A stretch of 64,000 nt of DNA from Punica granatum (GCF_007655135.1 NC_045131.1:24598001-24662000), one strand, 5' to 3'; counted from the stretch's first letter, positions 1-12,536 are shown. Translations and numbers: made by a program. Notes: generated by a model from the sequence alone, not told the origin.

Positions 1-1077
1 CAGGATACTCGGAATCGATCTCCCCCTACTACATATGAGAGCTCGGGAGAGAGATATGATGATGATATCTTTCAAGTGAGGCAATCGACTCGATCGAAAA
101 CCTAGTCCAACCTAATACTTAATCTGGAAGAAAGACTATCGAATATGTACAGTACTTTGATAGCCATAAAATACTATAATTAGGGACTTTCGACATCCAA
201 TTATTATTATTAGCTCACCGGCTGGTCTTTTGATTAATAATGCTTAGAAAGAGACACTTTCTTCCTCCCCCGCTTCTGAATAACGGACACTTTCCTTTGT
301 CAAAGTCAGGAGCATGTTCCCGATGGAGGTTAGGTATAGTATTGGAAAAGAGCAATAAATCTAAATTTTAATTAAAACAAATTCAACTACTTCATATCGG
401 TTGGAATAATATAAAGATTTAGGGTATTGGGTGAAGTGAACACACTGACTAAGATCTGACAGATTAAATCAAGTCAAATATATGCACATGTCTTACTAAT
501 GGTCAGCTCTAGGGCTGACCACAAAATGATATCATCATTAATTATCATGTCCTGCCTAATTAAGGAAGATTTCATTATGCAATTTGAGGGGATTATAATT
601 TGTGATTTATAGAGATCGATTTTCAAGAAGAAATGCCATTAATTTGTTACATGTGGTCTATCTGGTCCAAAAACCTGCATTCTGCTTCATCATTTATATT
701 CAGGGGGCTTTCGTTAAAATGAATTTAATGCAGTGATAATTGCTCTCAATTGGAAGCCACAATATGGGAGAAAAGGAGCTACCTTTCTATCATAAGTGGC
801 AGCATCGAATTGCGAAAACTTTCAGACTTTCTTGCGATAGAGATGCTAAATATAACTTAATGTGATTTTATCAAAGATAAATTAAAATCATACACTTTCT
901 ATCCGAACATAATTTTGGAATTTTTGAGAAATCACAACGTTTAATATTTACTCCATATCTAACACGTCCACGTCCGATATGGACGTGGCATTAATTAAAA
1001 AAAGTAAAAATAAGAAATAAATTTTAAGAGAAAAAGAAAACTAACACCCACCATAACCCTCCCCAGAAAATGGATGC
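1..1077. other. Intergenic AT-rich DNA, no gene seen
   Basis: No reading frame with recognisable protein features and no RNA gene is visible here. The DNA is AT-rich, as is usual for plant spacers, and I see no clear transposon ends before the CACTA element that follows. Confidence 0.6.
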
Positions 1078-1080
1078 TTG

Positions 1081-1277
1081 CACTACAGGAAGGAAACGCT
1101 TAAGAAGATGCAAGCAGGAAGCATCTTCTTCAACCCTATCCCAGGCGTCTCCTTAAACCCCACCTAAGAAGATGCAATGAAATGGTGTCTTTGAAGATCG
1201 ATTCGCTTCAATCAATAGAGACATCGACTCAACGCGTTTCCGAACAAGCGTCTCTATAGATGATTGTTGTAATAGTG
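1081..1277. mobile_element. Non-autonomous CACTA-type MITE, 197 bp
   Basis: The element begins CACTACAGGAAGG and ends with a sequence whose reverse complement is CACTATTACAACAATC, so both termini carry the diagnostic CACTA end. It is flanked on both sides by the 3-bp direct repeat TTG (1078-1080 and 1278-1280), the target duplication length expected for the CACTA (En/Spm) superfamily. Short repeats such as AAGAAGATGCA occur in direct and inverted form inside, like the subterminal repeats of this group. It encodes nothing, so it would need a transposase from elsewhere. It lies about 1.5 kb upstream of the SCAR gene. The match of ends plus target duplication makes this quite secure; the copy number of the family is unknown. 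Confidence 0.8.
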
Positions 1278-1280
1278 TTG

Positions 1281-2480
1281 CCTGGGGGGTGGGCTTCGCA
1301 GGCTGCACCACCATTGACCTGAGGTCGCTGGAAACTTCCTATCATAATGGTTTGAAAAATCTACACGTGAAGTCGAAAAATCATTCTCACGTTAATGTTC
1401 TGCAGCAACGCTACCATTAATTGCATTTCAGCTCATTGATTTTTCGGACCCTACAATAAGCAAATAATTCGAAAGCTACGGGAAAAAGCAGCATTATTCT
1501 CGTGTTCAATTTATAGGTTTTCGAGTTCGATTATCACCGAGCGATGTCAAATCATCCGGATTCGAAAGTGTCGAATACTCTAGAGGAGATTGTACAAGAA
1601 AACATGCACATTTAATACATGAGAGAGTGTCCAAGGCTCTTTCTCCTAAAACAGTAAAAGGATAAGTAGGCTTTATTTGATTTTGGAGTTCAACTTCATT
1701 TACTCTACTCTACTAAACTCTATTTATCTTTAATTAAATAGCATAATTATTAATTTTTTCTTCAAATTTTTTATCTTAAAAGAAAAAGTAAAGGAAAAGC
1801 AATACATTTCGAAGAATCAAAATTGCTTTGCTATTCCCTTTCTTCCTCTCTTATAATTGAGAAAAAAACAAGTCTCGTTCGTAATAATTATGTTCATACG
1901 AATATTGGAAGCCAATTTTTAATTTTTCTTATAAAAATTATGCTAGAAATCAGAAATTCTACAGTTCAGCCACTAAACCTTCAGCGGAAAGAGTGCACAA
2001 AACTTTCACGCCTCAAAAACAAGATTTTACACTGAAATTTCTATTGTACGGAATATGGTTCCTCTCTTGCCAAAACCTTTTGTCCTCCGAGAACAATGTT
2101 TCGTAATGAGAAATTTCTCTTATACGAGATATTATTTTTGAAATATGAAAACATTTCGCACGAGAAGACCGATTAAGTGCGAAGACTTTCGCGCTTAGTC
2201 GACCGAAGGTTCAGCTGCTCAACCATTGAATTTCCGATGGAAAAGAGAGTTTATCGAAATCGTACGAGAGGGTTAATGAAGTCAAATCACAGAAACCGTC
2301 GTGCCGCCCACGTTACTCTCTTCCCCCGCATCTTTCCAGAGTCCCAACCGGAAGATCACGTCATAAGGGCAAAATCGTCATTCTATCGAGGGGCAATCCC
2401 GTCTTTCCACTAAATATCCGTGCCCATTATCGTCATTTCATCCTGCAGGCAGATAGCTAGAGAGAGAAAGGGGGAGGAGG
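1281..2480. other. Intergenic spacer upstream of SCAR
   Basis: No gene is recognised. Two short frames (1823-2035 and 2177-2413) have no domain, no favourable start context and no family resemblance that I can see. The last few hundred bases are probably promoter of the gene that starts at 2811; I do not see an unambiguous TATA box. Confidence 0.5.
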
Positions 2481-2495
2481 GGACAGTGATCTTCC

Positions 2496-2633
2496 ATGTC
2501 CGGAGAGAGAGTGCCTTGCAGAGTTGGCAATGTCTTCTTCTTGTTCATCGTCTTCCTTAATCTCTCTCTGTCACTCTCAACTCTCTCTCTCTGGGCAGTT
2601 AAGCTGCTTCAATCTAGCCACCTAACCTCCTGA
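2496..2633 (+). other. Possible upstream ORF in the SCAR leader
   Basis: A 45-codon frame starts with ATG at 2496 and stops with TGA at 2631-2633, 177 bp before the SCAR start codon. It contains a hydrophobic stretch (NVFFLFIVFLNLSL) and runs through the CT-rich leader. It would matter only if transcription starts upstream of 2496, which cannot be seen from the sequence. CT-rich leaders are common in plants and such frames often occur by chance, so I hold this weakly. Confidence 0.25.
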
Positions 2634-2810
2634 AACAGCATTTACTCTCAAGATTCGCTTTTCCTTCAATTCACTCCATCATTCACTTGGGGCCACTGCT
2701 CAGTCCCCTTCGCCCTCGCTGCTCCAACCTCCTTCGCCGTCAGCGTACGAACATACCCGGCTGCGGCTTTGCTTCTAGAGGTAGAGAAACAGAGATAGGG
2801 GCAGAGAGGG

Positions 2811-5800
2811 ATGCCGCTCGTGAGGTTCCAGCTCAGGAACGAGCACGCCCTTGGGAAGCCCGAGCTGTACAGCGAGGCCAGCCGGGAAGATCCCAAGGCC
2901 GTCCTCGACGGAGTCGCCGTCGCCGGTCTCGTCGGGATCTTGCGCCAGTTGGGCGATCTCGCTGAGTAATTTTCCGCTTGCCCTGTCTGCTAATTTATCG
3001 ATTTTCAGCCCTTTTTTTCAGTCAGTTTTCTGCTGATTGAATTGAATGGTTGGTACTGTAGAGCAGCAATTAGCTGAAGCAGACCGAATGAAGCTCTTGA
3101 TGTTGGCGACAAATTCGCTCTGAATTGCTAAAATGGAACTTCCTTTGACTGTGTTTCTTTACTTCATAGAACATTCGAATCTGACATGCGGATTTTCGCT
3201 CCCTTGATTGTCTCATAAGCTTTTCCCGACTTTTGCTTTGGGGCTGTTGGTTGTTTGATGGCTTTATTTCGTTGCAATTTGACTTGATGATGGCTTCAGT
3301 AATGGGAAGGAATGGCACCATTGCAATCTCAGTTGTTGCCATTTTCCCTTCGCTAAAAAAAGTTTTGTTTTTGATCCTATCGTTGTCCTTGGAGCTGCCA
3401 TTTCATGGACTTTTGTTGCTTTTATGAACATTTTGTTTGTCCATTCAGTTTCAACTTTTAACGCTGATAGAGTGTATCTCGGTTCTAGTTTTGCAGCCGA
3501 GGTTTTTCATGGCTTGCAGGAGCAAGCTATGACAACGGCTTCTCGAAGTCATAATTTGTTGGGTCGTGTTCAACGCATTGAAGCTGCTCTTCCTTCCTTG
3601 GAGAAGAGAGTGTTGGCCCAAACGAGCCACGTACATTTTGCTTACACAGCTGGTATGAATCCATTATCTGGAGCTCTGTGCTCTGTTTAATTTTGTCGCT
3701 TCCAACTTAACTTGTGTGATTGACTTGTGCTTTTGACTTCTCATGTCCTGTCCTTTGGGGGTTATAAATATGAGTCGTCCACTCTTGCCATTCCTTGTCC
3801 TCATGGAAAGAAATTTCACAGTTCATATGATTACTGCACGGTCTGTTAGATTATTATGACTCAACACAGTTAACCTGCATTTTGCCTACATACTGCTTTC
3901 ACCTAGTCCTAACTCCATTTATTCGTTAGATTACAACTGACTCTTCGCTTTTGTATAACTTAGAACTTGTGACAATCAGAATGAATAGTTAGGGTAGATA
4001 ATCTTCATATTCCCATTGAAGTGAATCTACTTTTAGCGGAAAAATAAACTTTTGACTCGAGCCTTCTCATCCCAGCATGTAAATCGGCTTGTGGGGGGAA
4101 ATTAATTTTAAGTTTACTGGGACTCTTATTGATCTGTTTATACTTTATATATTATAGTGACATCATTATTCTAACATCCTGCTTGCATCTTCCAAATGAT
4201 TCAAATCCTTACGGTTAAGCAGTTGCTTTGCAGGTTCTGATTGGCATGCCCGGATTCGAAATGAGCAACATCATTTTATCGACAATGACTTGCCACGATT
4301 TATCATGGACTCCTATGAAGAATGTTGTGATCCTCCTCGTCTTCATTTGCTCGACAAGTAATGCTGTTCTTGGCAAATACTTTGGACGAAAAAAACAAGC
4401 TATGCTTCTAATTGTGAATGGGTTTTGAATATTTCCTTTTTTCCCTATTTGTCTCCGTCTATTAGATTTGAAACTGGAGGCCCAGGATCATGCTTGAGGA
4501 GATATTCAGATCCAACCTTTTTCAGAAGAGTATCAATGAGAATAGACGAATCAAATCCTGTAAAAATCCGCAGAGACAAGAAGGCTCGTAAAATTAAGGT
4601 ACATATCTATGTAAAGGCTGATTAGATGGTTTCACTGACATCACCACTTTCTTTTAATGTTAAGTGATTGTTTTTCATTTTCATTATTACTCTGCTAACT
4701 GTGAGTCTTCATTCAATGATGTTGATATGAAATCCTTTTTGCACGTAAACTTGATACTGGGGATTTAAACTGGCTTATAATTCTACAGAAGAAAAAATCG
4801 TTGCTGAAGAATGGTGAATTTTCACGTGGGAACTCATTATCCAGCCACGGTAGCAGGTACGGCAGCCAAAATATAAAGTATACTATATACATCTCGCGAT
4901 TAGCTTCGGATTAAATATTATGTTATTACGTGCAGACTGCGATTCTCTTCAGCTCTAGCTAATGGGCAAGCTTCTCCGACTGTTTCAATGGAAGATTTGA
5001 CATTTGACTCTGGCATGGGAGATCGCTTAAATTCGTTTGATTCTAGATCTGGTTCTGGATACATTGAATGTATCTTCAGTCAGAGCGACAACATGCAACT
5101 CAATGAACGTGCATCTAATAGATCATCATCTTCTAGGCTGATGCAGCATGAGGATTCTGTTGGTTCCTTTTCCCGTGATGAAGAAAGTTTCAATGCTTCT
5201 AGCATTACGAGGAAGAAAGGTTTCAAGACCTCATCTGCCCAGCTGATGCAGCACGAGGATTCTATTGGTTCAATGTCCTGTGAGGAAGGAAGTGCCAGTA
5301 TAGCTAGCAGTACGAGGAAGAAAGTTTCCAAGGCCTTAACTACCCAACAGATGCAGCACGAGGATTCTATTGGTTCAGTCTCACATGAGGAAGAAAGTCC
5401 CAGTATAGCTAGCAGTATGAGGAAGAAAAGTTCCAAGGCCTCGTCTACAAAACAGATGCAGCATGAGGATTCTGTTGGTTCAGTGTCCTGTGAGGATAGT
5501 GGCACCAGTATATCTAGCAGTACGAGGAAAAAAGGTTCCAAGTCCTCATCTACCCTACAGATGCAGCACGGGGATTCTGTTGGTTCAGTGTCCTGTGAGG
5601 ATAGTGGGCCCAGTATATCTAGCAGTACGAGGAAAAAAGGTTCCAAGTCCTCATCTACCCTACAGATGCAGCACGGGGATTCTGTTGGCTCAGTGTCCTG
5701 TGAGGATAGTGGGGCCAGTATATCTAGCAGTACGAGGAAAAAAGGTTCCAAGTCCTCATCTACCCTACAGATGCAGCACGGGGATTCTGTTGGTTCAGTG

Positions 5801-8632
5801 TCCCGAGAGGAAAATAGTGCCACTATATCTAGCAGTATGAGGAAGAAAGGTTCCAAGGCTGAAAGTACTGCTGATACATTACATGTGGATCATGTTGGTT
5901 CATCTGCCCTGCTGATGCAGCATGTGGCTTCTGTTGGTCTGGTTTCCCAAGAGGAAGAAAGTACTGCTATATCTAGCAGCTCCCATTCTCCACCTAGGAC
6001 ATTGCAGGAATGTGCTGCATCCAATTTGTCTTCTGTCACTTGGGAGGAGAAAACTGAAATAACGCAGACCATTGAGCGAAACATCTGTAGAGATGTAGCT
6101 TCAGAGTTGGTTTTTCCTCACTTAAATGTCTGTGAGCGGGAGGACGAAACTCTTATTGCTACAAAAGTGGATGAGCTTGACATCCCACGCAACGGTGAGA
6201 GCCTCTCAAAACCGATCACTGATGAGGATCAGACTGATGACATTGATAGTGAAATAGACCATTATGTGGATGCACTTAATACCATCGAATCAGAATCTGA
6301 AACTGATCACGATTATCAGACGAAACGCGAGGTGGAGAAGTTCTCATACAAGGCACAAGATAGAGAAAAAAGGGTTGCAGTGGAGGAGCTGACATCACAT
6401 AGTTTAGACCACTACCCTTCTAATGTGGAGTCTGATGTTGCTTCCAATGTCATCTCTGATAAAAGGATGCCTCTAGATTTGCCTGAAGCTGCTGCTTCTG
6501 AAATTTCTGCTGAAGAACAAGTTCCTGAAGTTGCTGTGGTATCTGCTAATTCTGATTGTTTACCAGACATTAGTGTTTGCCAGAACTATGTTCTTGATGA
6601 TTCGAAGGTAGAAACTGCTACACATGAACCATCTTCTCCTGGGTCCTCTCAATCCCAAGATGAGATCAGGAGCAGCTCTTCCAAGCATCAAGAGTTTCCT
6701 GTCAAGCTTGCTGACGTTGATTTTTGGACAAACGGAGGTCTACTGGGACTTCAACCAGCAAAGCCGCCAGTTTTTGCTCCAACTGATAATCCTAATGTAG
6801 ATTCCAATCCCTCAGTCCCAGCTTCGATGCCAAAAGACGATGATGGCAGGGAAAAGTTGCATCTTGGTGAAAATGATGAAGTTGGTCCTTTTGTAAAAAA
6901 GACAACCCTGGTCTCATCACTCTCTGATCCAAGTCCTCGAATAGATAACTCTTGCCAGTCGAATCACACCAACGTATTTGGTCACACTAATGGGCATGGC
7001 TCGAGTTCAATCAGTGTCGTGGCCCCAGGTAGTGCGGTTCCCATTGCTCCAACAGCCCAAGCCGCACCTGCTGAAACTACCAAGGAGAATGATGATAATT
7101 CATCTGGAGTTTTTGGACTTGGTCATAGGTTGTTTGTAAACAGCTTCCGGAAGAAGCTTTCCCTGGTCTATGATGAAAAACCAGACTTACCTTCTTCTGA
7201 CATATCTCTAGCTGGTGGGCAGCACGAACCTTCACATCAAACAGTTGTGGACGGGACCTGTATGGATCAGTTTGAAACTATCTCACCTGTAAACTCATTC
7301 CCGCCATCACCTCCACTCGAGCACATGAAAATATCTTTCCATCCAGTGAATGACTTCGAGACTTCCAAGCTTGGTTTGAAGTTTTCTGATGAAAGTAACA
7401 GTCGAGAAAAAGTTAGAGACATGTTTGCTTCATTTCAATTGGTACCGCAACCTGCTGTCCAACTTGATGGGGGCGGTTTCGATTCTGATGATGACGACGA
7501 TGACGACACGTTTTGCCGGTCATCTCCTAATAGCTCTAATGACTATATGAGCAATCACTCTGAGTCAAATTCTGAACAGTGGGAATCCGATGCACATGAT
7601 GCTTTGGGCAGGCTCTCAATGGAGTCTGCTTCAGCACCAACTAGTTATGCAAACCATGCGAAGGAAGCTGTAAGGTTAGATCCCGACAATGGTGTGGAAC
7701 CAATCCACTCGTTTCCAGGTTGTGTCAGTGGTCAGGGACTCAACCTTCCCAGCTTCGATGCAATCAAATCTTTCCCGAAGCAAGAAAAGGATGTTATGCC
7801 TGAACCAAGGAGTAATGATTTCTCACTGCAGTCACCCGGTCAACCTACTCCACCTCCTCCACCTCTTCCTCCAGCTGACTGGCGGGGTGTGAAGCCTGGT
7901 GTTGATGTGGCAGAAGATGTAAAAGAAGCTTCCGCGGCTCTAAACAATGCAATCCACTCAAATCATTTGGCTTCTCATGTCCAACCGCAACCTAAACTAA
8001 CTCCTGTAAGGCCTCAGAATATCGTCAAAGAGATCGTCCAAGTTGCTATGGAAAGAAAGGTATTCTGGTTTTATAACCCGCTTCATTCCCCCTTCTTCCC
8101 CGGTATTACATTTAACATTTTGAGTGATATACATATATAAGCTATGTACGATGACGTGTTATGTAATGCTGCTTCAGGATCAGCAGAAATCAAATGCGAA
8201 CAAGGAATCTTTTCCTGAGGGGGCTAATGGGCTGGCGCCTGATGACAAGGAAGATTTTCTGCAACAGATCCGAGCAAAGGTGAGCGCATCCTGTTCTAGC
8301 TAAGTTACACAGTTTATTGCTTTCAAGATCACTTAACACGTTAACATCATATGCGACTGATTTTACTTTGTCCAGTCGTTCAACCTCAGACGAACTGCTA
8401 CTGCGAAGACCACTGCTCCTACACAGGCAGTGACAGCGAACGTTAAAGTGTGTGCAATTCTCAAGAAAGCGAATGCCATTCGCCAGGTTTCACACATGAC
8501 CCTTTCTTTTACAATTGTCTTTTTGTCGGTCCTCAGTCTGTTGCATGACCTGATGAAAATATCATCTCAAATGCGGGATTTCAGGCTGTTGGGAGCGATG
8601 ATGGGGAGGACGATAGTTGGAGCGACACTTGA
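2811..8632 (+). CDS. SCAR3: SCAR/WAVE family actin regulator (SCAR1/SCAR3-like), 9 exons, 1342 aa
   Basis: SCAR proteins are subunits of the WAVE regulatory complex and activate ARP2/3-driven branching of actin filaments; in plants they act in cell shape and trichome growth. Exons fit GT-AG splicing with consistent phase: 2811-2965, 3489-3652, 4234-4357, 4466-4598, 4789-4856, 4936-8059, 8178-8279, 8376-8486 and 8585-8632. The N-terminal SCAR homology domain (about residues 1-200) starts [16 protein letters not shown] and includes [13 protein letters not shown] and RLHLLDKFETGGPG, then a basic run ([14 protein letters not shown]). Residues about 283-527 are 35-residue tandem repeats. An acidic run lies near 1061-1072 and a proline-rich segment near 1184-1197. 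The end has a WH2 actin-binding motif ([16 protein letters not shown], about 1281-1296), a connector helix ([13 protein letters not shown]) and an acidic ARP2/3-binding tail ([11 protein letters not shown]). The start is the first ATG giving the conserved MPL N-terminus. Clade assignment to SCAR1/SCAR3 is from memory of the N-terminal domain; the family itself is secure. Confidence 0.95.
5138..5872 (+). repeat. 105-bp tandem repeat within SCAR exon 6 (7 units)
   Basis: Seven consecutive 105-bp units encode 35-residue repeats of the pattern [17 protein letters not shown] followed by [12 protein letters not shown]. Units 4-6 are nearly identical at DNA level, differing by only a few bases, while the outer units are more divergent; a decayed eighth unit follows to about 5983. 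The length is a multiple of three, so the frame is kept. Repeats are rich in Ser, Lys/Arg and acidic residues, consistent with a disordered linker with many potential phosphorylation sites. The similarity of the central units points to recent expansion by unequal exchange or slippage. Confidence 0.95.
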
Positions 8633-8850
8633 ATTTTCACTCGACGTACGTAGTGACCTCGAGTTACCTTTGAGGGAGATGTTTTGTTTTATTCGCAACG
8701 TACATTTGTACATGTGAATAATGTCTGAGGTTGTCTTTCTTTCCGTCTGTAATTATAAATTTGTAGGGGTTAAGCTTTGTATCCTGTCATTCCATCGATT
8801 CCTTTATCATGTTAGACACGATCTATGAATTTTTCGGCTCGCGCAGGGCC
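8633..8850 (+). other. SCAR 3' untranslated region (approximate)
   Basis: The sequence after the TGA at 8630-8632 is T-rich and has no further splice-compatible coding sequence, so it is most simply the 3' UTR. The polyadenylation site is not determinable; the end given is only a typical length. Confidence 0.4.
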
Positions 8851-11800
8851 GCTCTGCAATTCAAACTGTTAGCTTATGCTCTGAGAAAAATGATCCACTT
8901 ATAACCCATAAAATTTCTGACCCTATTTCCCTTCCTGAACCCCAAAATGTCGAGGAGAGGCTGTGGAAAGAATATAAAAGCCATCAAACTTTGACGATAC
9001 CACCAGATCGTACGTGCGCATATGTGTATATATTTATGTACGCATACATTATACTAATATTTGAAGAAAAATTTCGTTTCGTTAGTGTTCCCACTTACCC
9101 AGTGTTAAAACTTTATTTTATACACGAACTGTCGAAATCTATCCTATTTTTAAGAAATTATTGAAAAGTAAAATAAAATTTAAATCCGCTCTATTTTCTT
9201 AAAATTTCTTCCATTATTTCTTTTATTATGTATTTTCTTTAAAAAAAATATAAGCAAATTCTAAAAGTCGAGTGAAAAAACAACCATAAAAACATGAGAA
9301 TAATCTTGGGCCATGCGCTTCACTCATGCGGGAGGGCTAGCATTAGCTAAATTGCATATAAAATCACACAATTTACTCGTATTTCTAAAATTAATCCAAC
9401 CAGTGAAATTTTAAAAAGAAAATCACATCCATTTATAATTTTTTTCCCAAATCAAGCAACTCGTATATTTTTTCAATGTGAACTCTGATATTTGAAAATT
9501 CAATTAAGTACTGACTAATCCAGTCAAGCTAACTCGTATATTTATTAGCTTTTAAATGTTTTTCTTTTATTTATTTTTTATTTTTTCGCTGAATATCTTT
9601 CAAACGTGGTTATTTAGGCCACTAGCATTTCTTAAAGTGAAAATTGGGGGGACCAACAGACATCGAAGTGTCTCCCATTAATTTCCTGTAATAAATACAA
9701 GGAATTGAATAGTCAATGCCTTGAGATTGAAGAGAGATGCATTTGACAAATTAAGAAACAGACAGAACTATTACAAGTGGCCCTTTAAGATTCCTCAGCA
9801 ATAAATAGGATATTATATTGTGCTCTATCTATCCAATCTATCGGCCGTTAACAGACTATCGATCTTCTAAAAACTGAACCATCTATCTATCTATCTATCT
9901 ATCTACGGTAGGTATTTATAGTAGATTCTCTGATATGGTGTGATGAGAGTTTTCTATTCGTTTATGAAAATATATCACATCAGCATTTACGCAACTTTGA
10001 ATCTCCGATTGGTCGAGTTTTCTTTCACTGCATTGAAATATACGATTAGAAATGCTAAATGAATAACAATTATCAACGATAAATTCATTTTTATCTATAA
10101 TACAATAGATAAACTATAAATATGATCAACTATAATTACCTATAAAGTACTTTCAAACTTTATTTATGAAACAAAAAAGGTAAAGGTCTGCAAAACGCGT
10201 GCCTGTAGAATGGATATTTTAATTCCATAACCTGCATTTTCGGAGTTCTCATCCCCGATTAGACGGTAGTTCATGATAATTTCATGAGTTCCGAAAGAAT
10301 TACTCCGGTCCTCTGATAATAACTGGTTTCAGTTCTGCATGACCTGCTGCAAAAGAGACGGTAGTTCATGTGGGGGTTTTCCATTGCAGGGCTGTTAATT
10401 TAATCAAACGTTGCCTATCAAAAATTTAAAAAAAAAAACAAAGAGAAAGATTAATTTATATATCACGGACAATTTACATAGGGATGTGCTAAATATATAT
10501 ATTTATATAGATAAAATAGTGGGTCACAGTGATTATAATCTTGCCACCTCGTTACGCAATATTCAGACGCTCGTATTCAACTGTGAATTTGTAGGGCAAA
10601 CAGAACAACCAGCATAAATACTATTTCCATCAGCATAGCGCTATTAAAGACATAATATAGTTCACGGAAGTCGGTGTCCCTTAAGTCCAAGCGAAAAGCA
10701 TATTTCTAGAGGGGATTCTAATCCAAATGTCGAGTTAATAAATCACCCGGAAGTAAGTTTTTTAACCACCGGACCGTCGCGGATGGTAGAGTTACGCAGA
10801 ATATGATAATGCCACTTCCTTTGCTTTGTAACGGAATATAAGCGGAAAAGCAGCAAATCAAAATCAAAATGATTTGTATTTCCAAAATTTGATCCCAAAC
10901 AAAAAAAAAAAGGATAATGTTCGACAACTGTCACAAGCCCATGTGATGGTTTCGATATTTTATATTTCTTATAATATAAAATCAGAATTGGCAGCACATG
11001 CGATATGCACAAAACACCAATATGGCTGTCCGAGATGGATCTCACTCTCGACATTTATATATGGATATAATATTTCCAATGGTTTATATCCATCCCAAAA
11101 CTTGAGTTGAAAGGCCGCAATATTCAATTTCTCATAAATTTATTTAATTTTTCGGTTATAAGAGAGATTATGTGCATAGTACAATGAAATGAAAAATTTA
11201 AATATCTAATAAAGGGACTCTGATAATCCCATCTAAATATCGAACCTGATACGTATTGATCATCAAGTGTGGGCATACGTCACTGCTCTAAATCCTCTTT
11301 AATAAATCTATTGAATTTTCCTTAATTGTTTTCATGACCATGAGTTCCCGCCCACGGGCTAATAAACCCAAAGCACACTTTGATTGCACTCGATAATGGA
11401 TTGGACCTAATGGGATGTGAACTCAAATGGATATGTAACTCGCTATGATATCATGTAAAATTTTCACTTGACTCATAAGCTGTTAGACCCGCATCCATCA
11501 TAAAACCTCATACTGATAGGTTGTGGCGGATGGAATCAAGAGGGGGTATAACGGAGTTGCGTACTTCTCGCCTGATGACCAAGAGGTCCCAAATTCGATA
11601 TTCAGTGAAATTATCCATACCCCTTTATTAGATATTTAATATTTATATTATGTATTAGGTTTATTAGTCTCCCTTGTAATCGAAAAAGGTTGTGGCGGAT
11701 GGAGTATATAGGGGCTGAGGGGGCAATCGCTGCCCCTCCCCAAACTTTAAGAAAAATTACCATTCTATTTGCAAGGAGCTCGCCTCCTTCAATTCAAATC

Positions 11801-12207
11801 TCGGGCCCATCCGAGTTGTGGTATAAACTCATTGAATTTTTCTTTCTGCGAGAATTTATTTTAACCTTTCAACGATCAATTTTCATCTGAGTTCAAAGTT
11901 CAGTATTTTTTTTTCCTAGACAGGATAGATTTTTTATGACTACATGTTATTGTTACGGGGTTTTTGTTCAAGTATTTCGCAATTGAAAGCACAAACATTA
12001 GTTTCATTTCAATTGGATATGCATATCCGTGTTAAGCATCTATAAGGTACGTATTGCAATTTATCTTGTACCGTAAGGACATAAAACCTAGGAAAGTGAC
12101 TTATCATTCACGTGTTAAAGTATACTAGCCATTCACCTGCACGTTGCAAGGAAGTGTTATTCGTGGTAGAAGTTTGTATAATTTATTATACATACTCTTT
12201 AAAAATA
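8851..12207. other. AT-rich intergenic spacer
   Basis: No gene is seen. A short (TCTA)n tract lies at about 9882-9905. The phrase GGTTGTGGCGGATGGA occurs near 11520 and again near 11691, and GACGGTAGTTCATG occurs twice between 10262 and 10372, suggesting fragments of duplicated or transposon-derived DNA, but I cannot assign a family. The Helitron-like end at 12125 and the Mutator-like MITE at 12208 mark the right side of this spacer. Confidence 0.5.
12125..12151 (-). mobile_element. Helitron-like 3' terminus (minus strand)
   Basis: On the minus strand a short palindrome (CCTTGCAACGTGCAGG) is followed by seven bases and then CTAG, after which the next base is T. Helitrons end in a hairpin about ten bases before a CTRR terminus and insert between A and T. 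The pattern fits but is short, and no matching 5' TC end or helicase is seen, so this is tentative. Confidence 0.3.
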
Positions 12208-12527
12208 GGGGTTTTTATCTAAAATGGCCCATGGTTTGTCAATTTTGTCAAATTTATCGTATGTTTTTTTTTTATCAAATCTATCCCATGATTTACTTTT
12301 TGCATCAAATCTATCCCGGCGTTATCTTTTCCGTCAACATCTAATGGCCGTGCTGACGTGACACGTGGAAAGATAGTGGGCCACACTTGTCATGTAGGCG
12401 TCACGTCAGCACGGTCGTTAGATGTTGACGGAAAAGATAACGCCGAGATATATTTGATACAAAAAGTAAACCATGGGATAGATTTGACAAAACGGGCAAA
12501 CCATGGGCCATTTTAGGTAAATACCCC
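12208..12527. mobile_element. Hairpin MITE of Mutator-like type, 320 bp
   Basis: Both ends are inverted copies: the left begins GGGGTTTTTATCTAAAATGG and the right ends with the near-complement (CCATTTTAGGTAAATACCCC). The inverted repeat is not limited to the ends; most of the element folds back on itself, including a strongly conserved inner arm around 12318-12360 and 12398-12443 (TTATCTTTTCCGTCAACATC and its complement). A perfect 9-bp direct repeat TTAAAAATA flanks it (12199-12207 and 12528-12536), the target duplication length of Mutator-like elements. No coding capacity. The left arm contains an extra partial copy of a roughly 35-bp unit (TCAAATCTATCCC region). Confidence 0.85.
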
Positions 12528-12536
12528 TTAAAAATA

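Noticed and set aside
5463..5840. Plus-frame of 125 codons inside the SCAR repeats
   Set aside because: An out-of-frame shadow of the same repeat; its peptide repeats are a by-product of the 105-bp period.
5080..5856. Antisense frame of 258 codons opposite the SCAR repeat region
   Set aside because: It exists because the 105-bp coding repeat happens to lack stops on the other strand; the sense strand has clear SCAR domains, splice sites and frame preservation.
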